Positions 1 to 11,990 of a DNA stretch of 64,000 bases are shown here, in pieces (position 1 is the stretch's first letter; every line of letters starts with the position of its first letter). Under the pieces are notes generated by a model. The model was not told where the DNA came from, made no database searches, and saw only the letters and a list, made by a program, of their open reading frames with translations. The position numbers were made by a program, and so were the translations under genes. This DNA comes from Nyssa sinensis (lineage: Eukaryota; Streptophyta; Magnoliopsida; Cornales; Nyssaceae), in the NCBI GenBank assembly GCA_008638375.1, contig CM018048.1, positions 7,240,089-7,304,088 of the forward strand, read 5' to 3'.

Positions 1-107
1 TATTCTTCTAGAAATGAGATTGATTACAATGTTTGAATCATCCAAACCATGTTACTTTCCCACAAGATCTCATTTGGAATACTTGTCCCTACAATGCTGT
101 ATAACAA

Positions 108-138
<31 letters not shown>

Positions 139-2550
139 CCATTGACTTAAACAGATAAAACAAAGAGCACTTTTAGACTCAATGCTGGTTATCATGTATA
201 TTATGAATAAATATTTTGCGATTGCATCTACACAATGACACAAATAAGAGAGAGCTTTTCAAGAGAGTAATATACTAAAAAGAGTAAAATTTTAGATAAT
301 GGATTTTTCACTCTGTTTTCACACTACTAGACACGAACTACTGAAACTCATGAATACATGTAAGTCCTATGATCATGTATTTAGAAGTGAGAAAATATGG
401 TTAAAAAACCATTATGTATAAAGTAATGTTACATATTTTAAATTTATATCTCTAATTGTATTTCCAATGAAACATGTCATTAAGTGATGGTTTTGAAAAT
501 CATATAATGTTGGACTCAAAATATTACATTTAGGATCCTCTCCATCACACTTTTTTCATAATCTCTTTCAATGTAATCTTGGATGCATGATACATCATGC
601 ATTTGCTATTAAATAATTAAACAATACATGAAGTGTCATACATCCAAGGTACCTTAAAAGAAATTGAGAGAATGAGTAATGGAGAAGAGCCTTGTCCCAT
701 GATAGCACATCTGATTGAGATATAAATTAATTAGGAATAAATAGTATTTTTCTTATGTTTAACAAATTTTTAAATACATTTCCACCCAATGTTCACAGGG
801 ATGTAATAGAAAATAAAACATTTATTTCTCACATGTAAGAAAAAAACTTGAACATAAGGATAACACTGGTGGAATTTATGCGGTGTCAAAGGCGCCATGG
901 CCTCTTAAATTTTGGCAAAATTCAAAATTGTAGTGTTATTTTGTTAAAGATTTAAAAAAAAAAAATAGGAGTTGCCCCCTGATCCCCTCAAAATTTGTTG
1001 AATTTTCATAAAAACTTCTTCAAAATTTGATTATATACACTTTGCCCCCAAAACAACTTTTGCTTCTGCCACGAAAGGCTAATACAATTGAGAAAATAAA
1101 AATGAATATTAGGCATGTAAAACTCGCCAGACTGGCCAGGACAAACCCAATAACCTAGGCCCAAGACCTAAAAGACTAGGGTTGGGCTGGATTTCAGGCC
1201 TAAAAGTTGATGTTAGATATTCATTTCAACTTTATGGCACATAACATGGCAAATGTCACCTGGTAATTTTTTGAAATGCAAAAAATTGAGGCTAAATATG
1301 TGATGGCGTTACCTTTTATTCAAAATACTCTTTCTGAATACAAAGGAACACTGTAAGCCACCAAGGTTTACAAAATGCACTAAGCATTGTGCATATAAAA
1401 TTCTCACTCACACTCTCTACCAAACAATATATAGCATGCATACATATATTATATGGACAGACTACAGCAGCAATAACAAATACAAAATCCCTAGACTATT
1501 TGCCATCTATCCACAAGCAATTGTATATGGCACATGCTTGTTTTTGGCGTAGCCACCTGTGCCCTAGCAGTTGTGCCATTCCCCATTAATGCCGCCACAT
1601 GTACCCTAGTAGTTACAGAAGCCATCTTCCTTGTTGTCATCTGTGCACAGCAGTTGTGCAAGCCATCTGCCTTGTTCTAGCTGCTGCCACATGTCCTTGC
1701 AGTTATATATAATAGGGTGTAGAAATGACAGACTCTAGAGGACATGAAAAAGGACATTATAGGGATGAACCTTAGAAGTTGCATTCATCAGCTCATAATT
1801 TCCCACGCTTTGAAATTCATGAATAGGAAATATTATCATGCAATCACAATTACTACCAAATCAACCTGCTCACCAGCAGTTGCATTTTCACTCCCACAGT
1901 TGTGTGTGTTAAGAGACATTGGGAGGCAGGATTATTCAAAGATATCCTATCAAACAACCTTACATTTATAAGCAGATTGTCCTGGTTTCAGAATTCATGG
2001 TCCCTTGATATAGTGGTGCTTAAATGTACATGCTAGAGCCATAATGTGATATGCAGGTTTAGATAACAACTGATGGCGGTAGTCTATAAATTTTAATATA
2101 TAGTTGCAGAATGTGATAAGCAGATTATCATTAAATTTTTTTTCTCAGAAGGGTGTGCCTCCTCTTATTTGGTTTTTGGTTGCCTATATGAAAAAAGTTT
2201 AGTGATTATATTGCATGAAAAAATTTAATGATAATACAAATCAAATTATGACATGTAAAATTTATTTTTAAAAAGAATTGATTTGCATGATCATCAAATT
2301 TTTCTATGCATCTTTATCACAGACAAAATTACTGGTGGGCTAAACCAGACTCCAACCTATACTAAATTTTAAAAAATATTTTTATACATATAAAATTTTG
2401 ATATTTTTTAAGTTAACCCATCCTAAGGATTTTTTTTTAATATTATTTTTTTTCATTTTTACTCCAAAATTTTGAATAAAGTGTTTTTCAAAATTTTTCT
2501 AGCTCTCCAATTTTTTTTAAGTTAACCCATCCTAAGGTTACATATACCTG
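1..2550. other. AT-rich non-coding sequence
   Basis: No open reading frame here has a recognisable product, and the short ORFs look like chance. A (TA)n tract followed by CACACA lies at about 107-136. The stretch 870-1080, with GGCGCCATGGCC near one end and a CCCC-rich tail, resembles the debris of a small dispersed transposon and is loosely like the element at 4880-5135. The phrase GTTAACCCATCCTAAG occurs twice, near 2413 and 2520, in a T-rich context, suggesting a short local duplication. Confidence 0.6.
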
Positions 2551-2752
2551 TGTAACGCGCACTGCAAATTGTCCCGTTGAGAGGATGTGGCACGCACATG
2601 AACATAGGAGCGAACCCGCACCACTATACAAGCGGGGGTCGCCGCGTGGACTGAATTGTCTGTTACGCGCACTGCAAATTGTACCGTTGAGAGGATGTGG
2701 AGCGAACCCGCACCACTATATAAGTGAGGGTCGCTGCGTGGACTGCATTTCA
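2551..2752. repeat. 110-bp direct duplication carrying a TATA-like box
   Basis: Two tandem copies start at 2551 and 2661. The second copy lacks about 20 bases present in the first. Both contain a GCGCACTGCAAATTG block, a GCGAACCCGCACCACTATA block and a G-rich end. The second has a good TATA box, TATATAAG, at 2717-2724; the first has TATACAAG at 2625-2632. GA-rich leader-like sequence and an ATG at 2831 follow. The copies are more GC-rich than their surroundings. This may be a duplicated promoter of a decayed gene or of a transposon; transcription is not shown. Confidence 0.6.
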
Positions 2753-3047
2753 AAGAGTGTGATCACAACGGGTACTGTTAGAGAGAGAAACAGAGACGGT
2801 TGGTTAGAGAGAGAGAGAGAGCATGAAATAATGGAGATGTTCTTGAATCAGATTAGGTTGGGAAGAAGACGGTAACGAAACAGTAATTCTCTACTAAGCG
2901 AGACAATAAACGACAAGGAAAATTCTGACTCTGGTGGAGAAGAACGAGTGAAGTGGAGGCACCTAGTGCGAGAAAGACAGGAACCCAATGAGATAAAGAG
3001 AGATTTGGATTCAAACCCTAAAAGCTTTCCTGTTGAAGAGAGGAATC

Positions 3048-3135
3048 GAGTGCCCTCCTGTGGATGACTGTTGCCCCATCTTCTTTGACACCTTCACTGT
3101 TCTGTGCCGAGCACCTTGCGGCTACTGGTATTGCG
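3048..3135 (+). pseudogene. Decayed RING-finger exon fragment
   Basis: The reading frame gives a short Cys-rich peptide with the order Cys-Cys-Pro-Ile-Phe, then Cys-Arg-Ala-Pro-Cys-Gly-Tyr-Trp-Tyr-Cys-Gly. It ends at a plausible splice donor, GTGAGA, at 3136. This matches the start of plant C3HC4 RING E3 ligases, where CPIC and CGHWYCG are usual. Here the second zinc cysteine is Phe (TTC for TGC) and the zinc histidine is Tyr (TAC for CAC), so the finger could not bind zinc normally. No second RING exon was found downstream. A gene-fragment pseudogene is the best reading; similarity was judged by eye. Confidence 0.45.
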
Positions 3136-3785
3136 GTGAGATCCCATTACCAAATTCTAAATCACTGTTTGGTTTCCAAGAAAGAAGTATGAAAAAGCAA
3201 GAAAAATAGAAAAGGAGAATTTCGAAATCTTTTGGAGTTCTCCGTTATTTGGGACCCAAGAAAGTAAGAACTTCGTTAATTGGGCCTTTTGCGATTCTTT
3301 GACCAGGAGATATAACATAATTCAAAGTTTTTTTTCTTTCTATTTCTTCAATTTTCTCGGCAACTAAAAGCTGTGGAGACGGATTTTCACCTTCCTGTTG
3401 TGTGGTTCTTGCCCAGGGCTTTGTTTGGTAGCCGAGAAATTTTAGGAAAAGGAACAGAAAAAGGATATGAATACCAAGGATTGCATTATCTTAGACCTGA
3501 TTGCTAGAGGTTGCAACAGTTGTGGACAAGATTAGGGAACATATGGTTTTGTCAGTATAAACCATTCCAAGATTGTTTCTATTCAAAAAGATGGTCTGAA
3601 GAAAAACATGATAGCCTATGACATATCTGAGGTTTATGGTTCAAGTAGAACTGAATGACAGTGGGGAATTTGTGTAGCCAACCCAAGTCGTTGGGAGTCT
3701 TGGCTTTGGTAAGTTGAGAAATGCTCACACAACTAGAACTTAAAAGCATGTTTTTGGATTTTCCTAATTTGTATTTTCAACAGAC

Positions 3786-3935
3786 ATGGATGATGAGCTC
3801 TCAAGATTGGCTATCACTTCATTTCAGGCTAGAGAAGGAGAGATAGAGAGGAAGAAGATGGAGGTGAGAGAGAAGGTTGAATTTCAGTTGGGTCGAGCTG
3901 AGGAAGAAACCAGGCGGTTGGCACAAGTTTGGGAA
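3786..3935 (+). CDS. First exon of a DUF662 / RAB6-interacting-golgin-like protein (partial)
   Basis: The exon has 50 codons, starting at the ATG at 3786 just after an acceptor-like CAACAG and ending at a consensus donor GTAAGT at 3936. The peptide begins MDDELSRLA and continues as a charged heptad-rich helix with the order EIERKKMEVREKV, then QLGRAEEET. This is the layout of the N-terminal coiled coil of plant DUF662 proteins, which relate to RAB6-interacting golgins and are thought to act at the Golgi. The conserved second exon, which would carry the DPMRKEV-type block, was not found in the window. The gene may therefore be a fragment, or its rest may be diverged beyond recognition. The exon itself has no stop or frameshift. 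Confidence 0.5.
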
Positions 3936-4010
3936 GTAAGTTCAATAAAAAAAATTTAATACATGGTAATGTAAATGAATATATAGAAATTACAAGTATC
4001 CATGTGCTAT

Positions 4011-4041
4011 GCACACACACACACACACACATATATATATA
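4011..4041. repeat. (CA)n(TA)n microsatellite
   Basis: About nine CA repeats are followed by about five TA repeats, directly upstream of the 146-bp tandem duplication. This is a simple sequence repeat with no coding content. Confidence 0.9.
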
Positions 4042-4058
4042 ATTATAGATTTTAAAAA

Positions 4059-4344
4059 TACAATTTATGACCTGAGATTGGTTGTTAAATTTTTTTGAGT
4101 CAACTAGCTTGCAACCAATTCCAATTTTAAGGCCCTCTATGTTAAAATTACTGAATTTCAGACATTTCATAGAATGACTAACAATATTACTGAGTTTATA
4201 AATATACAATTTATGACCTGAGATTGGTTGTTAAATTTTTTTGAGCCAACTAGCTTGCAACCAATTCCAATTTTAAGTCCCTCTATGTTAAAATTACTGA
4301 ATTTCAGACATTTCATAGAATGACTAACAATATTACTGAGTTTC
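4059..4344. repeat. Recent 146-bp tandem duplication
   Basis: Two head-to-tail copies with a 146-base offset (CAATTTATGACC at 4061 and 4207) differ by only a few bases, such as GAGTC/GAGCC and GGCCC/GTCCC. The low divergence implies a recent event. It lies just downstream of the DUF662-like exon. Reading frames on the opposite strand repeat the same peptide only because the DNA is repeated. Confidence 0.85.
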
Positions 4345-4879
4345 CTTAGTTGGATTTTCATGTTTTTGGGCGTACAAAGAAGAGTCATATTCACAGTATA
4401 ACTGATCTTGTTAGTTCCTTAGTTGTATTTTCAATAGTTGCCACAGTTCTGGAAAATTGGAATTGCTATAGTCATTGTGTGAAGGCAGCTTTGGTTCAGT
4501 AGTTTTTGTAGGACGTAAGTGTTGACATACTTGAACGGATTTTCATTTTAGTTAGTCAATGAAATTATGATGCATGGCCTAAGGCTTGACTAATTGAATT
4601 AGTAGCTGAAAAAATGATCTATTATTTGGGTTTGAAATGAGTTGAAATTGTGAGTTTTTGTTCAAAATGAAAAGACGTCTGTAGATAGAATGAGGATGTT
4701 GATGTAGATGAAAGTATAGATAAGAAAAATTAAGACAAGAAATGAATGTTTTTTGTTACCACTAATTGAGGATAGGCAGATTGGAAATTGATTAAAAAAA
4801 AATGATCATGTACAAGGAAGATAAATGACTGCACCAGTTTTTAAGAAGTGATTTGTTTTTGTTTGGAGGTGATAAGGAC

Positions 4880-5135
4880 CAAGGGCGGAGGCATGGAAAG
4901 GCTTGGGGGGGCTATATCACCCCCCCCCCCCCAATTTTTTTTTTTAAATTAATGTAAATTTTACCTTTAATTTTGAAAAAAAAAAAACGTCCCCTTCAAA
5001 ATTTTGCAGAAGAAAAAAATATTTACATGTAAATCTAGCCCCTCAAAAAAAAATTACATGAAAAAAAAGTTATTAAAATTTTTCCCAAAAAAATTCTAAA
5101 CCCTCCTAAATACTTTTTTTTGGCTTCCACCCTTG
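4880..5135. mobile_element. 256-bp foldback MITE-like element
   Basis: The left end CAAGGGCGGAGGCA is matched in inverted orientation by the right end, whose complement is CAAGGGTGGAAGCCA. This gives terminal inverted repeats of about 15 bases with a few mismatches. The interior is non-coding, with a run of 13 C at 4920-4932 and A/T-rich blocks. Dispersed elements with GGGCGGAGGC ends are common in plant genomes. No clear target-site duplication is visible, so the superfamily is left open. Confidence 0.5.
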
Positions 5136-6846
5136 ATTAGGGCATAAAGAAAGACAACAAAGTATTGTGGGTTAAGGCAGTGAGAAGATGCATAGTGCCC
5201 TATGATTTTACATGGGTTATGGTACTAGACAAAGTAGAATGGATGAAAAAGGATATTACCAATTTGAAACTTCTCTTTAGAAGTTCAAAGTTTCCATTGT
5301 GATCTTTAGATAAGATATCATTAATCAAGATGTGTTAATACTTAATAATAGACCAACCAAAAAAATGAATTCCTAAGAGGGTGTATTCCTATATTTACTT
5401 CAAATATCTATTATCATTATTGGGTTGTTACCCTTAACTTCAACCTTACCAGATTATTGTAACTTCTTAATTTTAGTATTTCTCAAGCAGGTTTTTGTTT
5501 CACGTCCAAATGGTGAAAAATGTTCTATTGTACTGTGCCCAGGGAGTCCAGAAGTGTTGAAGTAAGCAGCCATTTTATGACAATGTTGGTGCCTTAGGAT
5601 TTTTATTTCTTCTTGGAAATAGAATGTTTTATATACTCTACTTTGTGTTGTTAATTAATGACTGAATGCATTTAGGGAAAAAAGAAGAAAAGAAAAATTT
5701 GTATATGGAATTTCTTATGTAAAATAATCAATGAAAATCTCATCGAAAATAATGTGGATAAATAGAGAGAGTTCAGCTTCCGGGATTGGATCTTGGGACT
5801 TGGAATCTAAATGGCCATAATTCTACATATCACGCATTGTTCCCAAGGGCTTGGACTGTGTTTGAGGGTAATCTTATGGTCAACTGTTATATTTCTTAGT
5901 GTAATGACCACTATTATTGATAATTTTCTCTTTAATGCAGGCAAACTGATCCAGCACTTACAATAGTTTGCCATCAGATTTCACCTTTTATTAGTTTGCC
6001 GTTAAATTTCACCTTTTATCCCCCATTACTATAGGGAGAGCAGCTTCCCTGTAGCAGTATTTACTTTCACGATAGGAAAGGACTTCTCAGAAATTTTTTA
6101 TTTTGTTTGAAATTTGATTTAATTAGCGTTGATATTAAGAGTTTGTTCTAATTTTATTCAGCTGTTTAGTTTGGGAAAATTGCTGTAGATGTCACCTTGC
6201 TTTTCACATGGGTTGTAGCAGCCTGTAAGTTTCTTTCTTTCTTTTTCTATTTTCTTCTTTTATTGCTGCAACTAATAATCTTGTTCTATTTGCAATTTTT
6301 TGCCAATAATATCTCCTCGTGGTTCATCATGTAGTGTCTTGTGTGGATTCTTCAAAAGAATATGGTATGAGATAAACCATCATAAATAATGACAATCATT
6401 TTTGTTTATGTGCATTCAAAATTCTGTTGGGTGGGTTTCTGGATTTTCTGTGCGTCACTACAATTAAAAGATTGGGTAAGAAGAGAATTTCTATTGAGTT
6501 CTTTCCAAATATCTTAATTTGATTTATTAATTAGACTTCGTAGAATATGATTAGCTAACCCCAATTAGCTGAGGAACTTGGGATCAAGGTTTTATTGAGT
6601 TGTGAGGTTTTGTAAATATTTAATTCTTGCTTTCTTATGCCTTTTTAGAACATTGTGTTATCTATGGGCATACGTTTTGAGAGAAATATGTAATTGAGGT
6701 AATTTTTTTTTGTCTTTTTCAAAATGTAATGGAAATTTGTTTTGATAAGTAGTAAACTTGCAGCTTATACTTTTTGCATGATTTTTAATATTGGTGAAGT
6801 AAATGAGATTAGGTCTTATAAGATGTAAGCTGGTATAGCTTCAAAA
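5136..6846. other. Unassigned intergenic or intronic sequence
   Basis: No gene could be supported. One short exon-like segment at about 5491-5561, flanked by AG and GTAAGC, encodes an unrecognised peptide and may be chance. Pyrimidine-rich tracts resembling the large repeat unit appear towards the right end. Confidence 0.4.
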
Positions 6847-7745
6847 TTGACATGGATTATTTCATTCATCGTGAGTTCTTTGGGAAAAAGTTTGTTTGAA
6901 TCTGGTGATTGTATGTGGAGTTGTGGACTAAAACAGTCCAGAAAGAGGTTCTCAGTTTGTGCATGTCTCTTTTTTTTCCCATGGTTTCTTAGCATACACA
7001 AGATAGCTATGGGATTTCTGTTCAGAGTGCATTTTGAAGCTACATTTTTTTCTTCTTTCTGTTACTTGGCATACAATCAGAGCTGATTCTACTTTCTGTT
7101 CTTTTTTTTTCCTTTCATTTGTTGATAAATGATAACTTTGAGTGTCAGGCCGCATTGACTTCCTTGAAGGAATTTTTTCTTCTACTTTGAATTTCTCTGA
7201 TTTAATAGTTAAAAAGATCATATACTAAGTTATTCAATGCATGATATAAATCAGTGTCAGAATGTGTTATTAGACCCATTTATCATAGTGAAAACTTTAA
7301 TTTATTGCATATATATGCTTTGGCTTTACAATTATATTGGTTAAATATGTCAGTGATGGATGGCTTGGAACTCAAAGATTATTTCTACCTCTCATGGGAA
7401 AGATTTGCTTAATGATGTCATGTCATAATTTTAAATTTTAAATTCTGGCTCAATGTAAAATGGGAGAACAGGGAAGTTTGTTTAGTCCTAAATCTTAATG
7501 GTCAAATTTAAAATCTATTTTCCTATGGTTTCACATCATACAAACATAGCTAGGGATTTTGTTCTAACTTTATTTTGATGTCATGATTTCTCATTTCTCC
7601 TAATTCTTCTGTTTTTTTTTCTTTCTTTATAATTTCGAGTTTCATGGCACATTTTTTTTTGTTGATTTTCTTGAAGGGTGTCTTTCTTCTCTAAATTCCT
7701 CCAACTTAATAGTTACAAGGTCAGTTTCTCTCTCCTAACAGACAT
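6847..7745. repeat. Divergent upstream relatives of the large tandem-repeat unit
   Basis: Two diverged units can be recognised by the order of landmarks seen in the 14-42 kb array. These are a ...ATGGTTTC...CATACAA...TAGCTA segment, a TTTTATTTTGATGT segment, a TTTCTCATTTCTCC plus T-rich tract, a TTTATAATTT...AGTTTC segment, a TTGATTTTCTTGAAGGGT segment and finally AATAGTTACAAGGTCAGT. The interval also shares GTCAGTGATGGATGG...TTGGAACT with 15390-15430. These units lack the (CA)n block and are much more diverged than array units, so they look older or ancestral. Confidence 0.55.
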
Positions 7746-10235
7746 TAGCTCTTTAAATCAATTGCATCCCCCCTCCCCCAACCCAAGGAAAAAAACTCTA
7801 ATTTTGGGTTGATTACTGAAAAAAAAAAAAACTCCAAAATTTCCACAATTGAACATAATTGAAATTTATTTTCAAAATTTAATTTTCTATGTTGAGTTGA
7901 TTATTGTGACAGTGGATGGGACAATTAGATAGTTTTTGGGTATTCAATGTTTTTGTGTATTACTCCAAAAATAGGCCAAATGAAGACCAATTCAACTAAA
8001 AAAAGAGTCTAACTCGATGTTTTTGGGTATTCCGGACTCCATGGTAGAGTTCGATTTGCGAAATTAGATCCCAAAAAATATGAACGGGCAAATTGGAATA
8101 ATTTCATTTTGGGGCATTTTGGACCCAACGGCGGAACCCATTGATGAAACGAAGTCCCGAAAATATAGACACATGAAATGTCATAATTACCATATGCCCT
8201 TAGTAATCCAAAAGCTAGTTAAATGTCAGAGATAACATATTCTGACTTTCTTTGACGTTTCGAACTCAACGGTAGAGTTCATGTTAGCAAACGAAAAAAT
8301 CGAATGAAATGAGATGCAAAAGATAGAATTACTAAAATACCCTTAATAGGAGAATAAGTTTCAGATGGGACCCGAGAGAGAGTATGAGATATACCTTAGG
8401 ATTTAGAAGGCCACCGAATCTAAAACTTGAACTGGTCAAGAATAGTAATATCAAAGAGATAGTGGTTAAATAAAATCATATGTTTATTCTGATATTGAGT
8501 TCAATTTAATATGTCAACTAGGCTCACCAGAGTAAAGGGGATAAGAATAAGACAAGTGCCAAGACAAATAAGCAAGTAAGGGAAGGACTGTGGACTTTGG
8601 ACCACAGGTGAGTAATCCGGTATCCTGACTCAGTGGTGTTTTATCTCCTGTTTGAAAAATGCTAAATCTATTTTGTGAGTAATTCGGTATCTTGAATCAG
8701 GAGATTTTACATCCTGTTTCCAAATGTCTATCTTGTGAATTTTTATATTTTCTCAAAATACCTATTCTGCACTTTATGAAATTTCTGAGAGCTATGATCT
8801 TCATGATTATATCTTAAAATAACGTTCTTATGTACTGATTTGAAAGATGTTGTATGCTTTGAATCCTGATTAAATTCTTTAGCAAAAATGTCTATAAACC
8901 ATGACACCCATTTTAATGAGAAAAATGATTTGTGTGAACCAATTTTGATTATGTAACCCGAATCATACTTGTTTTGATCTGATCATGTGTTTGTGTGAGA
9001 CCTACCCATGTGACGCTCTGACTCTTGTAATGAAACGTACCCACTTGGCGCTCTGACTCAATGTGTAATTCGATTCTTGTTTTTATCTGAGACCTACCCA
9101 TGTAGCGCTTTGACTCTTGTGATGAGACTTACCCACATGGCGCTCTGACTTGATTCTTGTATCTGTTCGAGGTTTACCCATGTGGCGCTTCGATTCTTGT
9201 GATGAGGCTTACCCACATGACGCTCTGACTCGATTCTTGTGTCTACATAAGGTTTACCCATGTGGCGCTTCGACTCTTATGATGAGGCTTACCCACATGG
9301 CGCTCTGACTCGATTCTTGTGCCTACACGAGGTTTACCTATGTGGCGCTCCGACTCTTGTGATGAGACTTACCCCCACACGGTGCTTTGACTCGTTGTAG
9401 AATTGATGATTGAGGCTTACCTACGTAGTGCTCTGACTCTTGATGAGACTTACCCATGTAATGCTCCAAGTCAATGTACGATTCTTTGATGTGCGTAATA
9501 TGGATCTGTCATTCGTCTCGTGTTATCCATTATTCGTAATCAGATTTCAGGAGTACCCTCTCGTGTGTATTCGTTATCCTTTGTTGTGTTATCCATTCTG
9601 TGTTAATTATCTGAATCATGTTTTAAGAAGTGCATATGCTATTATATGCTTATGAACAACTCTTCATCATATTCCTTGTGTTTTGATATTTGAACTATGC
9701 TATTGAAAATGATGTGTTTTAGAATTGCATATATTATATCCGCTTGAAATTTCAGTATGTTTTATACATGATCCGTTTTGAAAATGTTTTATAAGATATT
9801 CTTGAATATGTGTTATCTGTTTGAGGAAACTTGGTGCCCATGGTATTTTGTGCAAAATCCTGCCTTTGCAAAACCTGTGACGGGACGCAGGAGTTACTCA
9901 TGAGCTTAGTGAAGCTCATATGAATTTATCTAAACATATTTCAGGTAACACAATTTGGAAGGAAGGCAGTGATGGTGACTAATAGAGCTAGTGATTTGTT
10001 GTGAGCAACGTTGATGATGTATGACTCCAAGACTTAATTTGAATTGATCATGTAAGGATGATACCAATATAGACATTGTGACTTAGTGATACTAGAAGAT
10101 ACTATTAGGTATGAATGGTGATTAATGATGATGGAAATTGTACTTAGGAGATAATCTTATTGATGATTGTTAAAGTTGATTTGTTATCAGATGAGTTGCA
10201 TATGTGTAGCTTTCGCACTCGATAAAATAAAAAAA
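7746..10235. other. Non-coding, repeat-derived-looking block
   Basis: Apart from the minisatellite at about 8990-9475, no coding sequence was recognised. The block is less AT-rich than its flanks. It contains phrases typical of long terminal or leader regions of plant LTR elements, such as GTGACGGGACGCAGGAGTTACT... followed by TTTCAGGTAACA near 9880-9955. It could be a remnant of a large non-autonomous LTR element, but no matching pair of terminal repeats was found, so this is inference. Confidence 0.35.
8990..9475. repeat. 80-bp dimeric minisatellite
   Basis: About six to seven tandem units are built from two related half-units. One half reads GAGGCTTACCCACATGGCGC followed by TCTGACTCGATTCTTGT. 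The other reads GAGGTTTACCCATGTGGCGC followed by TTCGACTCTTGTGAT. In the best-preserved part the dimer repeats every 80 bases, with GAGGTTTACC-type starts at 9169, 9249 and 9329. Outer units are more degenerate. Every half-unit carries a core of the ACCCACATGGCGC / ACCCATGTGGCGC type, which includes a CACATG or CATGTG E-box-like motif. Confidence 0.85.
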
Positions 10236-10241
10236 AAAATT

Positions 10242-10532
10242 TTACTGTCTCGTGCAATTGATTTTGTATGGCCTTTCTGAGTGACAGTGTCGGTCACGGA
10301 CCCCTAATCTGTATAGGGTAGGTTTTGGGTTGTGACGTCTTTCCTCGTAATCAATGCCATACTCTTGGGTAAATTCTTTAGCCACAAGACAAGCCTTATA
10401 GTGTTTGATAGACCTATCATAACATGTTTTAATTTTGTAGACCCATTTACATCCCACAGCAGTTTTATCAGAGGGGAGATCAACCAAATCCCACGTGTGA
10501 GTCTTTTCTAGAGCTTGTAGTTCATCAGTCAT
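10242..10532 (-). pseudogene. Copia reverse transcriptase N-terminal fragment (element C)
   Basis: The peptide contains ALEKTHTWDLV and GCKWVYKIK, the usual start of copia RT, then a diverged version of the YKACLVAKEFTQ..GIDY block. Recognisable sequence then stops, well before the YVDD catalytic box. Translation of the last third no longer looks RT-like, which suggests a frameshift before the truncation point. Confidence 0.8.
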
Positions 10533-11035
10533 TTCTTGCTACCAGAGAGGATTAGATTGAGCCTCGTGATAAGAGCGAGGCTCATGTAGTGAAACAATAG
10601 TAGAAAAATAATGAAAATCTCGAAGATGAGCTAAGCGGGTCTATGGTAAGACTTGCGGGTGGAGCAGATGCTATCGGAGAGGCTGCAGGTTCATCAAACG
10701 AAGGCGCACTAGGTATACCTGTAAAAGAGTCACTAGGAAAAAGCTCAATAGAGGACCAAGGCGCACCAGAGATACCTGTAGATAACATGACGAGATAATC
10801 TGAAGTCTTTTGAAAATAGGATCCCAACAATGATAACCCTTATGTTCAATAACATATCCAAGAAAACAACATAGGCATGAATGAGGTTCTAACTTGGTGC
10901 ACTCATGGGACTAGAGGAGGACAAAGCAGGCGCAACCAAAAACTTTAACGAGAGAATAGCTAGGAAGAAACCCATATAGTCATTCATATGGAGACTGGTG
11001 ATGAGTGACGAGAGAGCTGTAAGAGCAGCTTCCCC

Positions 11036-11377
11036 CTAAAATTGTTCAGGACAAAATGAGGAAAGTAACATAGAGCAGACATAGTTTAACACATGACGAT
11101 GTTTGTGTTCAACACGATTATTTTGTTGTGAAGTGCCAGGATAAGACCTTTGAATAATAGTGCCATGTTGGTGAAGAAAGTGAAGAAGAATGTGATCTTT
11201 GTACTCCATGGCACTATCAGTGTGGAGGATCTTGATATGTTTGGAGAATTGGGTTTTAATCAGGTTGGCAAAGTTGATGTAAAGATGAGGTAACTCCGAA
11301 CGGTTACGCATAAGGTAGAGCCAAGAGAATATGGAGTAATCATCAATAAATAGAACAAAATATCTTGAACCACCCAT
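11036..11377 (-). pseudogene. Copia integrase core fragment (element C)
   Basis: The peptide has the copia integrase core pattern: YFVLFIDDYS, WLYLMRNRSE, then HTDSAMEYK (usually RTDNG.E) and SYPGTSQQNNRVE (usually P.TPQQNGVAE). Changes at these sites, including Asn to Ser next to the second catalytic Asp and Gly to Asn in QQNG, show decay. An in-frame stop separates it from the upstream pre-integrase segment. Confidence 0.85.
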
Positions 11378-11398
11378 AGAGGGAATGGTTGCAGGGCC

Positions 11399-11990
11399 TC
11401 ATACATCATAATGTATTAAATCAAAATGTGCCAAGGAAATATAATCACTTTTATTAAAAGGTAGAGTTGGTTGTTTTGCAAGTTGACAAGAAATGCAATT
11501 AAAAGACTTATTGCTAACAAGTCCTAAGTGACCACTTAATATTAGAGGTTGTAGACGACTGGATGAAATGTGTCCAACACGAGAATGCCATAAATACAAA
11601 GGAGTGTTGGTAGATGTGGAAACGGCCGAGGGATATGTAGTAACATGAGAAATATGGAGTGAAGTGAGCTCAAACATTCATCCAACTCTACGGCCTGTCC
11701 CAAGGATCTGTCCCGTTCGCAAGTCCCGTACATAACAACCAATGGAGGAAAAATGTAAGTCAAAACCAAGTTCACACAACTATCTAACAGATATGAGATT
11801 AAGGGTAAGATGAGGAATCAGATATGTATGAGGAAGAGTTTATGTTGAAATATGACCTATATGGCTAACATTCATGTGGGAACCATTAGCAGTATGAATG
11901 GTTAGAGCATGAGAATCATGAGATTTAGATGAAAAAAGAATGGTATTGGAGGTCATATGATTGTAATATACAGAGTCAAAAAACCAAGAC
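11399..11990 (-). pseudogene. Copia protease remnant and GAG-pre-integrase region (element C)
   Basis: The minus-strand segment near 11399-11677 contains LYLWHSRVGH...RLQPL and CISCQLAKQPTLPF, the HHCC zinc region ahead of copia integrase. Upstream, near 11960-11990, a diverged DSVYYNHMT-like peptide stands where the protease DSGASDHMT motif is expected. Its glycine and alanine are replaced, so the protease is dead. Stops and frame changes lie between the pieces. Confidence 0.7.

Noticed and set aside
3829..4394. Two minus-strand ORFs with nearly identical peptides
   Set aside because: They arise from the 146-bp tandem duplication and partly lie antisense to the DUF662-like exon.
5491..5561. 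Possible exon (AG before, GTAAGC after) with peptide VFVSRPNGEKCSIVLCPGSP
   Set aside because: No family recognised, no neighbouring exon in phase, and such short open stretches occur by chance.
8990..9475. CRISPR-like regular repeats
   Set aside because: The repeats are head-to-tail without unique spacers and the context is a plant nuclear genome.
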